Origin: Mangifera indica
Taxonomy: Eukaryota > Streptophyta > Magnoliopsida > Sapindales > Anacardiaceae
Assembly (NCBI RefSeq): GCF_011075055.1
Contig: NW_025401111.1
Location: forward strand, 248,001 to 312,000
Length of the DNA stretch: 64,000 bases
Reading direction: 5' to 3'
A program made the translations under genes and the position numbers. Position 1 is the first letter of the stretch. Each line of letters starts with the position of its first letter. Positions 1 to 14,269 of the stretch are shown in pieces. The notes beneath the pieces are model-generated. The model did not search any database. It saw only the letters and a program-made list of their open reading frames with translations, and was not told where the DNA came from.

Positions 1-398
1 ATGAAATCAAAATGGAAGTTGTCTTCTCCTCAAAGACACAGTCATTCTGCTGTGCTGCTGTAGATGTGCTACCAGACTCGAGTGACTATAGCTCAGATGA
101 TTAAATCAATGTTTTGTGTCACAACCTGGATGACATGTAACCATTTGTAAGCATGTAAGCAATTCTGACTCCCTACCCCATCGCCATTACCTCTTTGTGG
201 TCCATATTATAGCTGTCTCTCTCGTGTTTTAACAATACCTCGTCTAGGGACACTATTTTCTCTCTTTAGTTTCTATGTATGGTTGAGAAAGGAAGTGGAA
301 GGGTAGAATTACATTTTTATGGGTCATGGGAGGACAGGAATCTATCCAGGACAATCTCAAAGATTTGGAGATGGGGAATCTGATTTCATGACTCATTT
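1..398. other. intergenic, nothing recognised
   Basis: No open frame of note, no repeat with a partner elsewhere in the window and no RNA gene was seen. It ends at the target-site duplication of the first hAT MITE. Confidence 0.5.
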
Positions 399-406
399 GT
401 TTTTCC

Positions 407-754
407 TAGGGTTGGATTCAAGCTAAGCCGAGTCAAACTCGATTCGATTTGTATAGAACTGAACTCGAACTCACTTCAAATAAGCTTGATCTCAGCTTGT
501 TTCAAAAGAGTTGAGCTTGATATCGATTCGAACTCGAATTCGAATCAAATTTTTAACTAATTCATTATTAAAATAACGTTATTTTAATACATATTAATTA
601 AAATGATATCATTTTGTATCAAAATTTTAGCTCACAAGCTTGATAAGCTAAACACTTCAAAGTTGTTGCTAAAAAATGTTAAACTTTTAGGTTTGAGCTC
701 GTTTCAGGCTTGTTTAAACCGAATTCAAATAAGTTCAGTTTGAATACAGCCCTA
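407..754. mobile_element. hAT-type MITE, copy 1
   Basis: The 348-bp non-coding element has imperfect inverted ends (TAGGGTTGGATTCAAGC on the left, the complement of TAGGGCTGTATTCAAAC on the right). It is flanked by an exact 8-bp direct repeat, GTTTTTCC, at 399-406 and 755-762. An 8-bp duplication and TAGGG-like ends fit hAT non-autonomous elements. The interior is a long run of GAGCTCGAG/ATTCGAAC-like words plus a core reading AAAATGATATCATTTTG, shared with the copies at 1790 and 40637. No protein is encoded. Confidence 0.85.
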
Positions 755-762
755 GTTTTTCC

Positions 763-1781
763 TTCGTACTGCTTTTGGGCTCTACTGAACATGTGATGTG
801 AAATAGGTAGTTTGACGTCGACAAATGGTGTGAATTGCAAGTTTTTGTAAGACTTGGAAAATAATTACAGCTTCTCTGCATTTCCTATTTAAGTTCTTCA
901 TTGCTTGTCAGACTGCCAACAGAATGATGGGATTGGGACCAGCATGTTTGTTCTGTAAAAGAGTCTGGTAGACATTGAAGACATTTGACACATGGATGGG
1001 TTGATTTTGAATTAGAGATAAAGTAACACTTAATCACATGATGACACATCATCTATATAGTTAATTGTGTACTCACAAGGGTCTATATGTAACAGTGCTC
1101 TTATTTAATAAAGTGGTGGAAGAAAAAGTAAACGCAAAACTTGAGGGCGGCACAATAACTGGCAAGAAATATTGTATTTGGCTTGCAATTTTCAAAGTAG
1201 TTTGAAAAATGTGTTGAAGCAAGGCCAGGATTTCCAACCCATCTCAAGACTTATGCAATTTTTTATAGAAAATGGTAGCACTATTTTATTCTTTATGTTT
1301 ATTAGATGGTTAAATGTATTGTTGAAGATAAATCTATCAATTTGAAGACTGAAACGGACTCTTATGCTTCTTCGAATACTATCTTAATATTGAAGTTATG
1401 TTCATATAACTGTTGCAATCTATTAAACGTGTATTAGAAGTATTGTGAGTGGACAGTTGAAAGGTGAGAGTGTAATGAGTGAATGAGTGACATGAGGGCA
1501 AGGAAGGAAAACATGTCGAAAGTCCAGATGTTGACATTGACAACAACACCACATGGAAGGGAAAAGTCTCATATGCCATACAACATTTTCCAAGATGTCG
1601 CAAAAGATCAACATGACAATGAAATTGTGCCTAAGATAATTGGCATCCCTTAAACCATTGAGTTGTGCCACAAGTAAAAAACTTTGACAATTGTTTGGCA
1701 AACATTTGTAAGAATTATATGCGCAAGGGTGTGCATAGACCTTATTGTGTGTTAGTGTGGTTTTCTGAAACATTTAGGTAG
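763..1781. other. intergenic, nothing recognised
   Basis: The frames are short and overlap on opposite strands without domain-like composition. No repeat partner was seen within the window. Confidence 0.45.
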
Positions 1782-1789
1782 AGGTTGAT

Positions 1790-2108
1790 TAGGGTTGAAT
1801 TCGAATCTGGATTCGAATAAGTTTGAAACAAATTTAGCTTAATAGAGCTCATGTTCAAGCTCGATTCTGACAATTCAATATTTTCAAGCTCAGACTTTTA
1901 AGGTATCCAGTTCATTAAGTTTGTGAGTTTAAAAATTTGATATAAAATGACATTGTTTTAACACTGAACGTAGTTTAAAACTTGATTTAAGCTCTAACTT
2001 GAGTCGAACTTAAACACTTTTGAAATGAGCTTAATAAGCTCGAGTTTGGTTCTATATAAAACGAGTTGAACTAGAATTTGAACTTTACTCAATTCAAATC
2101 CAATCCTA
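1790..2108. mobile_element. hAT-type MITE, copy 2 (degenerate)
   Basis: This 319-bp relative of the element at 407 begins TAGGGTTGAATTCGAAT and ends TCAAATCCAATCCTA. The flanks AGGTTGAT (1782-1789) and GGATTGAT (2109-2116) agree at six of eight bases, as expected for an aged 8-bp duplication. It shares the internal block around AAAATGACATTGTTTTAA with the other copies. Confidence 0.7.
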
Positions 2109-2116
2109 GGATTGAT

Positions 2117-2918
2117 AATTAAGACATGAGATGTGTTCCTCTTGTTATATTGACAATCTTTATATGACTCTTTAAGAGGAAGGGTCATAGTAAAAGGGAA
2201 GGACAAAAGCCAAGTTGATAAGAGTTATTCATATTTGACAATGAAAAAAGAATATTAGGTTATTTTTATACAAATTGGCTTTTGAGTTAAGTCGTTCTCC
2301 TAATGAATTTATGATAGGACATAACTAAAGAACCTTAACCTAATGAATACAATACATGTAGGCTTAACCTAGCTTAAGGGCGACATCAGGATTGTTACTC
2401 CACGTCAAAACTCTAGGCTCACGATTGGTAAATGTAAATCTACCTATATTAAATTCAAACTTAATATAATTAAGGACTTTGAAATTCATATTCTACCTCT
2501 CTCCAACAGTTAAAAGGTCACAAATAAAACAAAGCAGCCAAGAATGACTAAATTAATTTGATGACTTGGCAATAATTCAATTCAAAGCCGTCCCAATTTT
2601 TTCCAGCAAGTTTTCTAAATTAGAGTAAGATGTTGCGCCATGTTATCATTACCAAGGCAAATATATTATTGTGACATTAGTTCATGTATTTTTAAACGAG
2701 AAAATCTTATTTAAGTTAATATATTACTTTAGGTTAAATTGACTAATTTTAATAAGTAAAATTTGGAATCCAATAACTAACTTTACAACAATTATACTAA
2801 TAAATTAAAAGTTTGATATTGATATGTTGTTAAAATGTCTTAAATTCATATCCATTTATTTGAAGATTTTATATCTTTTGTCATCAAATCTACCCTTCCA
2901 AACTATTTAAGCTATTTA
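2117..2918. other. intergenic, AT-rich
   Basis: No coding frame, RNA gene or repeat pair was identified between MITE copy 2 and the fold-back element. Confidence 0.45.
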
Positions 2919-2927
2919 TTTAAACAC

Positions 2928-3808
2928 GGTGAAATGACTATTTCCCATCCAAAGTTTGACATAAACTCAACTTCTTACCTGTAAACTATTAAAACTCTAA
3001 ATACCCGTCTGTTTATTAAATTTTACTATTAATATTAAGGTGAAAATTGTCATTTATCAAAATATTTAAAAAGGCTAAAACCTTATCACATTTTCCCCTC
3101 CCAATTTTAAAAATATAACAAATTTTTCCACACCCAAAGTTTGAAAAATCAATATTTTTCTTTAGGATTTTCCCAACCACGCTATCAGTGGCTAGAGACA
3201 GTGACAACCTTCTCCTCTTTCCCTCTCGGCTTCTCTACCATGGAAGACCACCAGTACTAACTGGAATGGTGGCCTAAAGACCGACGTTTCCTAGAATCTT
3301 TGTCGGCTCTTTGTTACGAAAAGCGATGAAGATTGGTGCGAAACAAATATCTTCAACATTAAGACAAAGATGAAGACTAAGGATGTTGAAGATCGATGTT
3401 TTGCATTGATCTTTGTCTCAAAGAGCCTATGAAGATTCCAAGAAATGCCCAACGAAGATCAGTGCAAAATGTCGACCTTCGGGCCACCATTCTAGCTAAT
3501 ATTGGTGGTCTTCCATAGCAAAGAAGTTGGGAGAGAGAGAGGAGAAGGGTGTCGTCGTCTCTGGCCAACAACAACATGGCTGGAAAAACCCTAGGGAAAA
3601 ATGTTTATTTTTCAAATTTTAGGTGAAAAAAATTGTTAAATTTTTAAACTTGTGGGGGGAGAGAATGTGATAAATTTTTAGTTTTTTTAAATATTTTAAT
3701 AAATAACAATTTTACCTCTAATAGTAACAACAAAATTTAACAGACGGGTAGATATTTAAATTTTTTAAAATTAACATTAAACCTTGGATGGGACATGGTC
3801 ATTTGGCC
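2928..3808. mobile_element. fold-back, MULE-like non-autonomous element
   Basis: The two halves of this 881-bp sequence are inverted copies for several hundred bases. The left end reads GGTGAAATGACTATTTCCCA and the right end is the complement of GGCCAAATGACCATGTCCCA. Further in, the block around ATGGAAGACCACCAGTA (left) recurs inverted as ATTGGTGGTCTTCCATAG (right). Flanks TTTAAACAC (2919-2927) and TTTAAATAA (3809-3817) match at seven of nine bases, consistent with a decayed 9-bp Mutator-type duplication. The short frames inside are palindrome by-products. The 52914-53420 element has near-identical ends, so they form one family. Confidence 0.75.
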
Positions 3809-3817
3809 TTTAAATAA

Positions 3818-5668
<1,851 letters not shown>

Positions 5669-5756
5669 AAAGGCTTAACAGATGAATGAGTTTGTGTATT
5701 TTATGAGTTGTTTGCATTACTTTTGAAGCAGGCGGGCAGTTTGGTTAGTTAAATAG

Positions 5757-5762
5757 AATAAA
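5757..5762 (+). terminator. poly(A) signal of the BBE-like gene
   Basis: AATAAA lies about 90 bp after the stop codon, a plausible near-upstream polyadenylation element, in a T-rich 3' region. Confidence 0.45.
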
Positions 5763-7433
5763 AATTGTAGTCATTTTCGCTTTCTGGAGCCAAGTGTTTC
5801 TCGTAAGATTTGGACATTTAAATTCATTCAGTTTAGTAGTTTTTATAGCAGGGTGTCTCAAGTCTTTGTTTGGGAAAGGTACCGTGAGTCTCACACAAGC
5901 TAAAAACTCTACTGAGTAGGTTTTGGAGGTGAGTTCTTCACAATTGACATTAGATAGTATCACGATGAGAAAGAATCCCTTAAACCAACAGGATTAATGC
6001 ATTTGAAATGAAAGATTAGGTTAAATTTTCAATATAATTTGTTAATTTGATATGATATGATATAAAAATCTGATAGGATATAATATAAAAAAAATTAAGT
6101 TAAATTTGACTTTTATTGATAAGAAATTTAATTCGAGTAATAGGGCTGGATTCGAGCATGTTGGGGTTGATGCAAAATAACTCAAATTATCTGAATTGAT
6201 CCCAATGTTTAAAAAATTATTACTATAGTAGACTTTGTTAGGGGCAAATGAAAGAAAGTTGAAGAATAAATATTAACAATAGTTAAAATCTTTATATATT
6301 ACATATAATTGTATCTATATATAGTTGTAATTATTCGTATTATTCTTGTTTTATTTAAAAATTTATTTTAATTTTTGATAGTAAAAATAAGATTTGATTA
6401 CTAAGATTATTAACTTGATTTAAAGTCTTGAACTATAATTTTTTAAATTGTTTGTAAATAAGCGAAAATGTTATGTATAATGTTTTGTTAACCCTAAATT
6501 AAAATAGACAATTTTGAATCAATTATAGTTTTATCTGGTTAATCTGAACATATTTTAAATTGGGTTAAGATTAAAATTTTTTTATATAAATATAATTTAA
6601 TTAAGGATAAAGTTGAAGATTTTTAACTTAAAATTTGAATTAATATAAGATGAATATGATCTCCTAACACGAACAAACAGTTTATGCAAGACATTGTATT
6701 CATTGACTCGTACTCGCGTATGATGACAACACTGGTCCTGATTGACTTGATGTGAGCCCCAGCACAATTTTGGCTTTGAATTAGTGTGGAAAAACACCCC
6801 CAAACTGATTGATGCAAATTCTACCAAACCTAAATTGAACTATTTAATCACTTTGAAAATAGCAGTGGTGCACTAATTTTCTTTGAGTGGGGGACTTTGA
6901 AATCAGTTTGTGGGAAATGCCCAAAAACCAAATTTACATATAATCTTGAGCTTTAATTACGAAAGCTTCATATTTCCAATTTTCCCTCCAATCGAACAAG
7001 AGTTTGGTGAAGCACTATTACAGGATCCAATTGGAGATCAAATGTGTGCATTTAAGATAGTGATAAATAAGAGAATCTACCAGTGCTAAACCGGCTAACC
7101 CATTTGGTATGGTCCATTGGTTGACAAATAAGAATGTTTAAACTTTTTTTAATAATAAAAAAAATAAATAAACCATAGCTACGATGGCAGAGGCAGCCAA
7201 GACGGCCGACAAGCCCATGTTGAAAAGTCTTCTTGAACATGTATTAAATTAATTATTAATCTTGTCTTATTATTAGTCTTGAATGTTTGGTTTGGTAACA
7301 GGCAATGGACTTCGATTTAAAATTGGAATTAAGCTCATATGAACTAACCACAAAATATCTGGGAAATGCACATGAACAGAGACACTTGATTAAGTGAGTA
7401 ATTAATAAGAGCTGTCTTTTCACAGTAATGATC
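5763..7433. other. intergenic, no gene recognised
   Basis: AT-rich spacer with only short, domain-free frames. A TAGGGCTGGATTCG-like word at 6141 resembles the left end of the hAT MITEs, but no matching right end or target duplication was found. Confidence 0.4.
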
Positions 7434-7456
7434 CATATATATATATATATATATAT
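7434..7456. repeat. (AT)n microsatellite
   Basis: An uninterrupted AT run directly abuts the 5' LTR of the outer copia element. Another TA run (46781-46803) closes the far side of the nest, so the outer element may have entered a TA-rich site. Confidence 0.8.
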
Positions 7457-7706
7457 AGTTACGTATCCAAGTGGCTTTCCATTTAATCAAGTCAATGAAT
7501 GCAGTGAAAATGCATTTAAAATTGAGGGCGCGTGGAAAAGTCAAAACTTGCGCATTATAAATGCCCTTCCTGTCTTCCTTTGTACTATACGTACAACCTT
7601 TTCTTTTTTAGTTCTCCTCTTCTCATAAATGCATTTTTCCATTTTAAAAAAACTTCAAAATTATTCCTTCTTTCATCTTTCTCTGCCCATGTATTATTTT
7701 ATAACA
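7457..7706 (+). repeat. 5' LTR of the outer copia
   Basis: It matches 45561-45816, starting GTTACGTATCCAAGTGG against GTTACATATCCAAGTGG and sharing the block AAAATTGAGGGCGC and a TATAAAT box (about 7556). The initial TG has become AG. It ends ATAACA and is followed by CGTTATC, the same primer-site-like word that follows the inner copia's 5' LTR. It lacks about 60 bp present in the 45561 copy between GCGTGG and CAAAACTTG. Confidence 0.8.
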
Positions 7707-7715
7707 CGTTATCCA

Positions 7716-7802
7716 TGTTACAAATCCAAGTGACTTTCCAGCAAATGAAGTCAAGAAAAGTGGTGGGAACCATTTATTATTGCAAGCACATGAAAGAAAA
7801 AA
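7716..7802 (+). repeat. inner copia 5' LTR, left part
   Basis: These 87 bp match the start of the 3' LTR at 40242 (TCCAAGTGACTTTCCA, then AAGTGGTGGGAACC). The LTR is cut by the MULE after AAGAAAAAA (7794-7802) and resumes at 22618. Confidence 0.95.
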
Positions 7803-8330
7803 GGAAAATTAAAATTTTTATCATTATTTTATTTTGTGTATACAAAATTATCATCTATCCTAAAGTTTTCACAAATATATCACAACAGTAATCATCTTCC
7901 CTAAAATACCCCTTTTCAATTTTTTATGCACAAATTCTCTCTCTTCTTCTCTGTAACTTTTTTCTTTCTTCTTCCTCTTCTTTCAAAGTGATAAAAGAAT
8001 CACTATCTCTTCTTCCTCATCTTAAAAAACAAAAGCAAGAAGGAAAATACTGAATTCTTCAGATTAAGAATTCTTCAGATTAAAAATTCTTCAAAGTAAG
8101 GATTAAAAAAAAAAGAGTAACTCATAAAAAAACTCAACCATATCCACTGTACATACATGCAGAAAATGATGATCAGAGAAGACCATGTAGCAATATTTAA
8201 TTGGAAAAAGAAAAACAATTGAAATTTAAGGATTAAAATTGGAAAAAAAAATTTGCTTTAACTGAAAAAAAAAAAAGGTGAAAGTTGTGCCGCTGAGTTT
8301 TCAGGACAACCCTTGAAGATACATACATAT

Positions 8331-8352
8331 AAGGGTTGGCGTGCCAACCCTT
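8331..8352. repeat. GC hairpin in A/T-only DNA
   Basis: Perfect palindrome of ten-base arms, AAGGGTTGGC / GCCAACCCTT, with a 2-base centre. It is mirrored by 22069-22092 in the right repeat. Confidence 0.9.
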
Positions 8353-8353
8353 A

Positions 8354-8403
<50 letters not shown>

Positions 8404-9141
8404 TATAATATTAACATTAACATTAATATTATAATATATAATATTATTATATTTATATAATATTATATACTATAATATTATAATATAATAATATATTAAT
8501 ATTATATATAGTATATTATAATTATATAATATTATATATAATATAATATATATAATTATATATTTATTAATATTATAATATATAATATTATATTATATAT
8601 TATAATAATATTTTAAAAAAAAGAGGGTTGGCTGGCGCCAATTTTGAATTATTTTTTTTTTCATTTAGAAGGTAACCTTTTTATTTTTTTAAATTAAAAT
8701 TTTAATTTTTATGTAACTCTTCCATAAGAAAATGATACTCTTCCAAAAATATATAATTTTCAGTATCATTTTCTTCTGTTTTTCATTGCATTAATTTAAA
8801 TTTGGATCAAATTTCAAATTAATCCAACCAAGTCAAATTAATTAAAATTTAATTTAACAAATTAAAAAGGTGAAAGCTGCTGGATTTTATGGGTTGATGT
8901 AACGCCAACCCCAGAATTTAAATATTATTATAATATAATATTATATATTATATATATTATAATATATAATATATAAATATATTATAATATTATAATCTAA
9001 TATTAATATATTAAATATAATATTATATATTATAATATATATAATATGTATTAATATATATTAATATATTATTATATATTATATTAATATATATAATATA
9101 TTATAATATATAATTATATATTTTTTATATATAATATATAA

Positions 9142-9173
9142 ACCAAGGGTTGGCGGCATCGCCAACCCTTGGT
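9142..9173. repeat. GC hairpin, 14-bp arms
   Basis: ACCAAGGGTTGGCG, four bases (GCAT), then the exact complement of the arm. A/T-only sequence lies on its left and an A-run on its right. The right-repeat counterpart is inside 20831-20898. Confidence 0.9.
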
Positions 9174-9250
9174 AAAAAAAAAAAAAAAAGGGAGCTGGGG
9201 ACAAATGGTGGGACAAGGGAGCTGGGGAAATGAAAAAAAAAAAAGGAAAA

Positions 9251-9268
9251 GTTGGCGTTAACGCCAAC
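9251..9268. repeat. perfect 18-bp palindrome
   Basis: GTTGGCGTTAACGCCAAC reads the same on both strands. The identical palindrome occurs at 20736-20753 in the right repeat. Confidence 0.9.
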
Positions 9269-9546
9269 CTATATTTGCTATAACTCTTTGGTTTTTTTGA
9301 ATGGTAGGCCCACCCTAAATCCAAAGACTGATTTATAGCAGAAGCATCAGGATTCTCTGCAGGAAAATATTGTAGAGAATAAAATATATATAATATATTA
9401 TATTATATTATTAATTAGAATACTAATAATTATATGATATAATTATATATATTTATATATTATAATATATAATAATAAATAATATTATATAATATAATAT
9501 ATATGTAATTATATATTATATATTATATATATATAATATATAATTG

Positions 9547-9578
9547 ACCAAGGGTTGGCGATGCTGCCAACCCTTGGT
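9547..9578. repeat. GC hairpin, 13-bp arms
   Basis: ACCAAGGGTTGGC, a six-base loop, and the exact complement of the arm, within A/T-only DNA. It is the innermost hairpin of the left repeat and matches 20285-20323 on the right. Confidence 0.9.
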
Positions 9579-10342
9579 AAAAATATATAATTATATATAT
9601 AATATAATTATATAATTATATATATTATATTATATATAATATTATAATTTAATTATATAATTATAATATATTATATATTATATTACTATATTATAGTATA
9701 TTATATATATAATAATATTATATATTATAATATTTATATTATAATAAATAATATAATATAAAATATTATTATATTTATATTATATTTTAATTAGAATATT
9801 ATAATTATATTATAATATAATTAAATGATTGATGCTCCTGAAGTAACCCATGCAGAGAATCTCTATAACTTTCTCTCTGCTTCCTCAATTGAGAAAGGAA
9901 TCCCAGCAGCATGACAATAAAATAAAATATTAGTATTAATGGAAGTAAGCTGACTTGTGATTGAACAATAAACCCGTGAGAATCCATTATAAAAGATTCA
10001 AATTGGACATAAGGGAGGGAGAGACGAAAATTGCTAAATTTATTAAAAGAATTAACAATTGCTGCAAAAAATTCATAGCAAAATCATCCACGTTCAGGTT
10101 AGTGTTGACTTAACCCCGTATGTTATTTGTTTTCTTTATAAATAACTGAAAATTAAATAAGTATGATATGTTCATGTTTATGTAAAATTTAACTCTATTA
10201 TGATTTCATGTTATTAGATTGTTTAATGCTATTATTTCATATTGTTTCGTCTGCTTAAAGTTGTTATTATTATTTAATGTTGTTGTGATGACTATAAAAA
10301 ACCAAAATACAGCTGAAAAAAATTCCAATTTAGTGATGAACA

Positions 10343-10400
10343 GGTTGGCGTGAACGCCAACCCCTGGCGTTTCCGCCAAGCCTTGGCGTTAACACCAACC
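10343..10400. repeat. clustered GGTTGGCG palindromes outside the main repeat
   Basis: Three adjoining inverted modules (GGTTGGCGTGAACGCCAACC, TGGCGTTTCCGCCA and TTGGCGTTAACACCAA) share the hairpin core but are not part of the recognisable terminal repeat. Confidence 0.85.
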
Positions 10401-10717
10401 AGATGTGCCCCACTGAATTTATTTAATTTTTCCCTATTTTCTTCTATTGCACGCAATTTCTTTACTTTTTATGCTTGTTTTTTCCTATTTTCTTCTATTG
10501 CATGATGTGTTCTTTTCCTTGTATTGATAGAGAGTTATATATTACGAAATTGCCACCAGATGTGCCCTACTGAATTTATTTAATTTTTCATGTTTTCTTC
10601 TCTTGCATGCAATTTCTTTATTTTTTATGCTTGTTTTTTTCTTGTTTTCTTCTATTGCATGATGTGTTCTTTTCCTTGTATTGACAGAGAGTTAGATAAT
10701 ATATTATGAAATTGCCA
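10399..10717. repeat. tandem duplication, 157-bp period
   Basis: Two adjacent copies begin CCAGATGTGCCC at 10399 and 10556. They run through CTTGTATTGATAGAGAGTTA to GAAATTGCCA with scattered differences. They lie just before the transposase gene, so they may be leader sequence. Confidence 0.85.
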
Positions 10718-10897
10718 CTGTCATTTTTCTCATGTTTTGCCTTGATACATTTTTGTACATCAGTTGATGATATGATAGTTAAATACCTATATATGAAGTT
10801 TGATTCCATTGGTATTGCATTTGGGGCTTAATTTGAAAAAATGGAAGCATAGTGTAATTTGGAGTTTTTATGTTTTTTAGGTTTATTTTTAGTTAGG

Positions 10898-13547
10898 ATG
10901 GAAAAAGTTGCATTTAAGATTCGATATGGAGGCTAATAGGTTGAAGGTGATGATAATGTCCCAAGATATGTTGGTGGGAATGAGAGAGAGATTTGTATTG
11001 ACCCAAATGTTGATTTTGATGGATTCATTACAAGAATCATCTCTCATCTAAGACTCGATCAAAAACAGTCAACTGTGCGTGTATTTACAATAGGTGATAT
11101 AGGTCCAATGGAGATTGTAAACGATGATGATGTGGAGTTTTTGATGGTTGTAGCAAGAAGTTCACAAGGTTACACAAAACTTTTTGTTACCGAGAGTCAA
11201 CTTGACAGAAGGGCCAATCAACAAGGCGAAGATGTTCATGATGAAGAAAGGGCAAATCAACCGACAGATGAGTTGGCACATCCATAAAGTTTTCAAGAGT
11301 TTGGAGGGAATTATGGTGTTGATGATGATAATGATGAGAACATGGATGAGGATTATGATGTAGAGGGTAATGAAGAGGAGGAGGAGGAGGATGATGATGA
11401 AGACGAAGAATTCTCGGGGTTTGATGACGACATATATGGTGTTCCGAGCCAAGACGCTGGCAGAAGTCAAAGTCATGCTTGCTACAATGAGGCTGAATGT
11501 AGCACAAGACGTCATGGCTTTATGAATATTAGAGCATATCCAAGTCACATCCATAATCCAAATCCATTTCAATGGGTTCTTGAGCCTGTTGTTGATGTTG
11601 ACAATCTAGGAATTACTAACCGGGCAACACAAAGGGGCAACCGTTTGCAAGTAATGGGTTTTTATAACTCGAAGGCTGAATTGAGAGCACTCTTTCGAAC
11701 GTATGCCTTAGAGACAGGAATTCAGTGGAAGGTTAGTCACTCCGATAACATACGGTATGAGATTAAGTGCGTACACCCACAATGTAAATGGCAAGCACAA
11801 GCGACGAGAGAGCAAGACGGAGACTATTGGGTCTTACGACATATGGATGAGACCCACACTTGTCCGCGGGATCAAATATTGCCACATCACAGACAAGCGG
11901 GTGCCGAATCATTAAGTCCATGTTCGTGGTTGATCGTATTTATCGACCAAAGGAAATTATTTCAGACATGGCAGATAGATACCGAATTGACATATCCTAC
12001 ACGCAAGCATGGCGTACTAAAACATATGCAATAAATGCATTACGAGGATCTCAGGAAGAGTCTTTCGGTATATCACATGAGTACTGTCATAATTTGGAGC
12101 TTAAGAACCCAGGAACTATGACACGTATTGATGTCGATCCGAAAAATAGGTTCAAGTTTTTTTTCATATGTATGGGGTGTTCTATACGAGGGTTCCAACA
12201 ATTCTGTCGCCCGGTTATATGCATTGATGCTTCACACTTAAAAGGAAAGTATCTTGGGTCTCTTTTCATTGCTGTTGCCAAGGACGGTAATAATCAAATT
12301 TACCCACTTGCATTCGGTATTGGGCACAAAGAGGGAATAGATACATAGAAGCCGTTTTTAACATACCTTCGCATGTGCATTGGTGATTTGTCGGATTTGG
12401 CCATTATTTCTGATTGGCATCATTCAATAATTACATCGGTCGCCAACGTAATGCCTCACGCTCGTCATGGGTTTTGTAATTACCACATAAAGGGTAACAT
12501 GCGTTCGCAATTCAAAAAAACTAAACATATTGAAGGTCTATTTTGGAGGGCTGCTAAGGCATATCGTCTCACGAACTTTCAAGCTGCTATGAGTAGAATT
12601 GCTAGAGTCAATCCCGCCGCAGCAGCTTATTTGACTGACATTGGGTATGACAGATGGGCACGTGCCCACTTTGGAGGATGGCGGTATAATATTATGACGA
12701 CCAATATTGCTGAGTCTTTCAATGCTTTGACACGGACTGCTTGCGCTTTGCCTATCACTATATTGGTAGAGTTTCTTCGAAGCACGTTGCAACATTGGTT
12801 TTTCAATAGACGAAACATGGCTGGTGCGTATAACTAAAATTTATTCTAATGTTTTTGTTTTTTCATCGCATTTATTTTAGTTGTTTTTTTTTTTTAGGTG
12901 AGAGATCTCACCCGTTAACACCATGGGCTGAAGACAAGCTTGCTCGACATGTGTTCAAATCTGCCAACATGGTTGTTAAACCAATCAACATGCAACAATA
13001 TGAAGTTCATGATTCATGACAGCAAGTGTTCATCGTGAATCTTCTATATCGAACATGTGATCGCGAAAAATTTCAACATTCCCAAATTTCGTGTGCACAC
13101 GTTGCAGCTATAGCAAGGTATAACAACCTATCGGACTGTGTCGGCTGGGTCAGTACGTACTACTCTACTGAATATTTATGTAGGGTGTACGAAGAAGATA
13201 TTAATCCACTAGGGGATCAGTCAACTTGGGTGCCATCAAATATGTCTGCGATTTATCCTCCAGTGATAGAGCAACGAAGGTCCGGTCGCCCTTCCAATCA
13301 TTCAAGAAGACCTTCACAGGGAGAGGAAGTTCGACAACAATACTGCAGCTGATGTCATCAACCTGGTCATACTCGTTTGAAATGTCTGAGTCCAGCTCCA
13401 GTGCCTATGGTTACCTCGTCTCGTACACCCAGTTTCACACGAACCCGAGGTCGTCACACTCACGATGCAAGCCATACGGCCGAATAAGTTATCATGTTGA
13501 ATCTGAGATGGGGTTTTGTACATGTACGCGATGGCAATAGATTTTAA
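10898..13547 (+). pseudogene. MuDR-type MULE transposase, broken
   Basis: From the ATG at 10898 the frame gives a PB1-like N-terminus, then an acidic tract (about 11342-11430) and a MuDR DNA-binding domain with NSKAELRALFRTYALE and HMDETHTCPRDQ. The MULE catalytic core follows: first Asp in IDASHLKG (codon 12226), second Asp in ISDWH (12412; ISDRH is usual) and Glu in NIAESFN (12712). An intron of about 12824-12897 leads to a SWIM-type region (SCAHVAAIA; one expected Cys is Arg) and a C-terminal CCHC knuckle ending CHQPGHTRLKC. Lesions: TAATAG near 10931, TAA at 11285, a frameshift near 11897-11905, TAG at 12346 and stops near 13017 and 13350. The last removes the residue before the knuckle's second Cys. 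The catalytic triad is visible, so decay seems recent relative to the family, but no full-length enzyme can be made. Confidence 0.92.
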
Positions 13548-13976
13548 TGTATTGCATGTTTACTTTTATGTAATTTATCTATTTGGTTTTGTACAAGTTT
13601 TAATGTATTGCATTGCATTTGATTATTTTTGTTTTGTTCAAACTCTTACATGTATGTGCTGACAATTGATCAAAATAGTTGAATAGATTTTAATGTATTG
13701 CATGTTTAATAAAATTGAGCTTCTAACAAGGGATGTTGCTTTCTTATTTTCTACTGGTTTTTTTGGTTTTGCAAATCAAAACCATTGTCAATCATCTATC
13801 AATCTATGAGATACAGGTTTATTTATAATTTTTCCACTTTAATATTCTACTTCAAAATAATAATAAAATGAAATACAAACTTATTTGTAAAATTAATTAA
13901 TATGTGACAAAAGTAATCATGGTTAAGAGATATGTATACATGGGGAGAGATAGTGGCGTCCAGTACTTGTAACCCA
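13548..13976. other. MULE 3' region of the transposase gene
   Basis: A T-rich stretch with repeats of TTTTAATGTATTGCATG (near 13546, 13602 and 13690). It is likely the 3' untranslated and termination region. Nothing else was recognised. Confidence 0.4.
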
Positions 13977-14024
13977 AAATTAAGCATGGTTAAACAAACT
14001 AATTAAAATTATATAGCAAAATTC

Positions 14025-14195
14025 GGTTGACCGAATTTCTTAAAGCCAAAATACATGGCTTCTGGACAATTCGAAAGCTGATTCGGTCGGTCAAATTCGA
14101 ACGACCGAATTTAATTCATATTTTACCCAATGAATTTTTCAAAATTTCAATTTGACCTGTAAAACATTGAAAAGTGACAATTTAACCCTTTCTTT
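14025..14195 (-). repeat. inverted fragment shared with the solo LTR
   Basis: The reverse complement aligns by eye with 59328-59515 of the solo LTR. Shared words include GGGTTAAATTGTCACTTTTC, AAGCCATGTATTTTGGCTTT and several ATTCGG-ACCGAAT palindromes. It appears to be a piece of that LTR family captured inside the MULE. Confidence 0.75.
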
Positions 14196-14269
14196 ATAAC
14201 TTAAATAACCCTTGGCGTTTAGCCGAAAATTTATAAATGAAATAACCCAAAGACTTATATAAAATATAA

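Larger units (their letters stand above)
7803..9800 (+). repeat. MULE left terminal inverted repeat
   Basis: The outer 500 bp is a mixed sequence with a pyrimidine-rich tract and three AATTCTTCAGATTAA-like words. Inward follow long A/T-only tracts separated by short unique blocks and GC hairpins. Matching blocks on the right occur in reverse order, for example 8640-8880 with 21180-21430 and 9290-9370 with 20620-20715. The inner limit is hard to place in A/T-only sequence. Confidence 0.85.

Noticed and set aside
6141..6600. Possible fourth hAT MITE starting TAGGGCTGGATTCG
   Set aside because: No matching right end and no 8-bp duplication were found.
11162..11572. Two minus-strand open frames
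   Set aside because: Antisense by-products of the acidic GAT/GAG/GAA-rich tract of the transposase gene.
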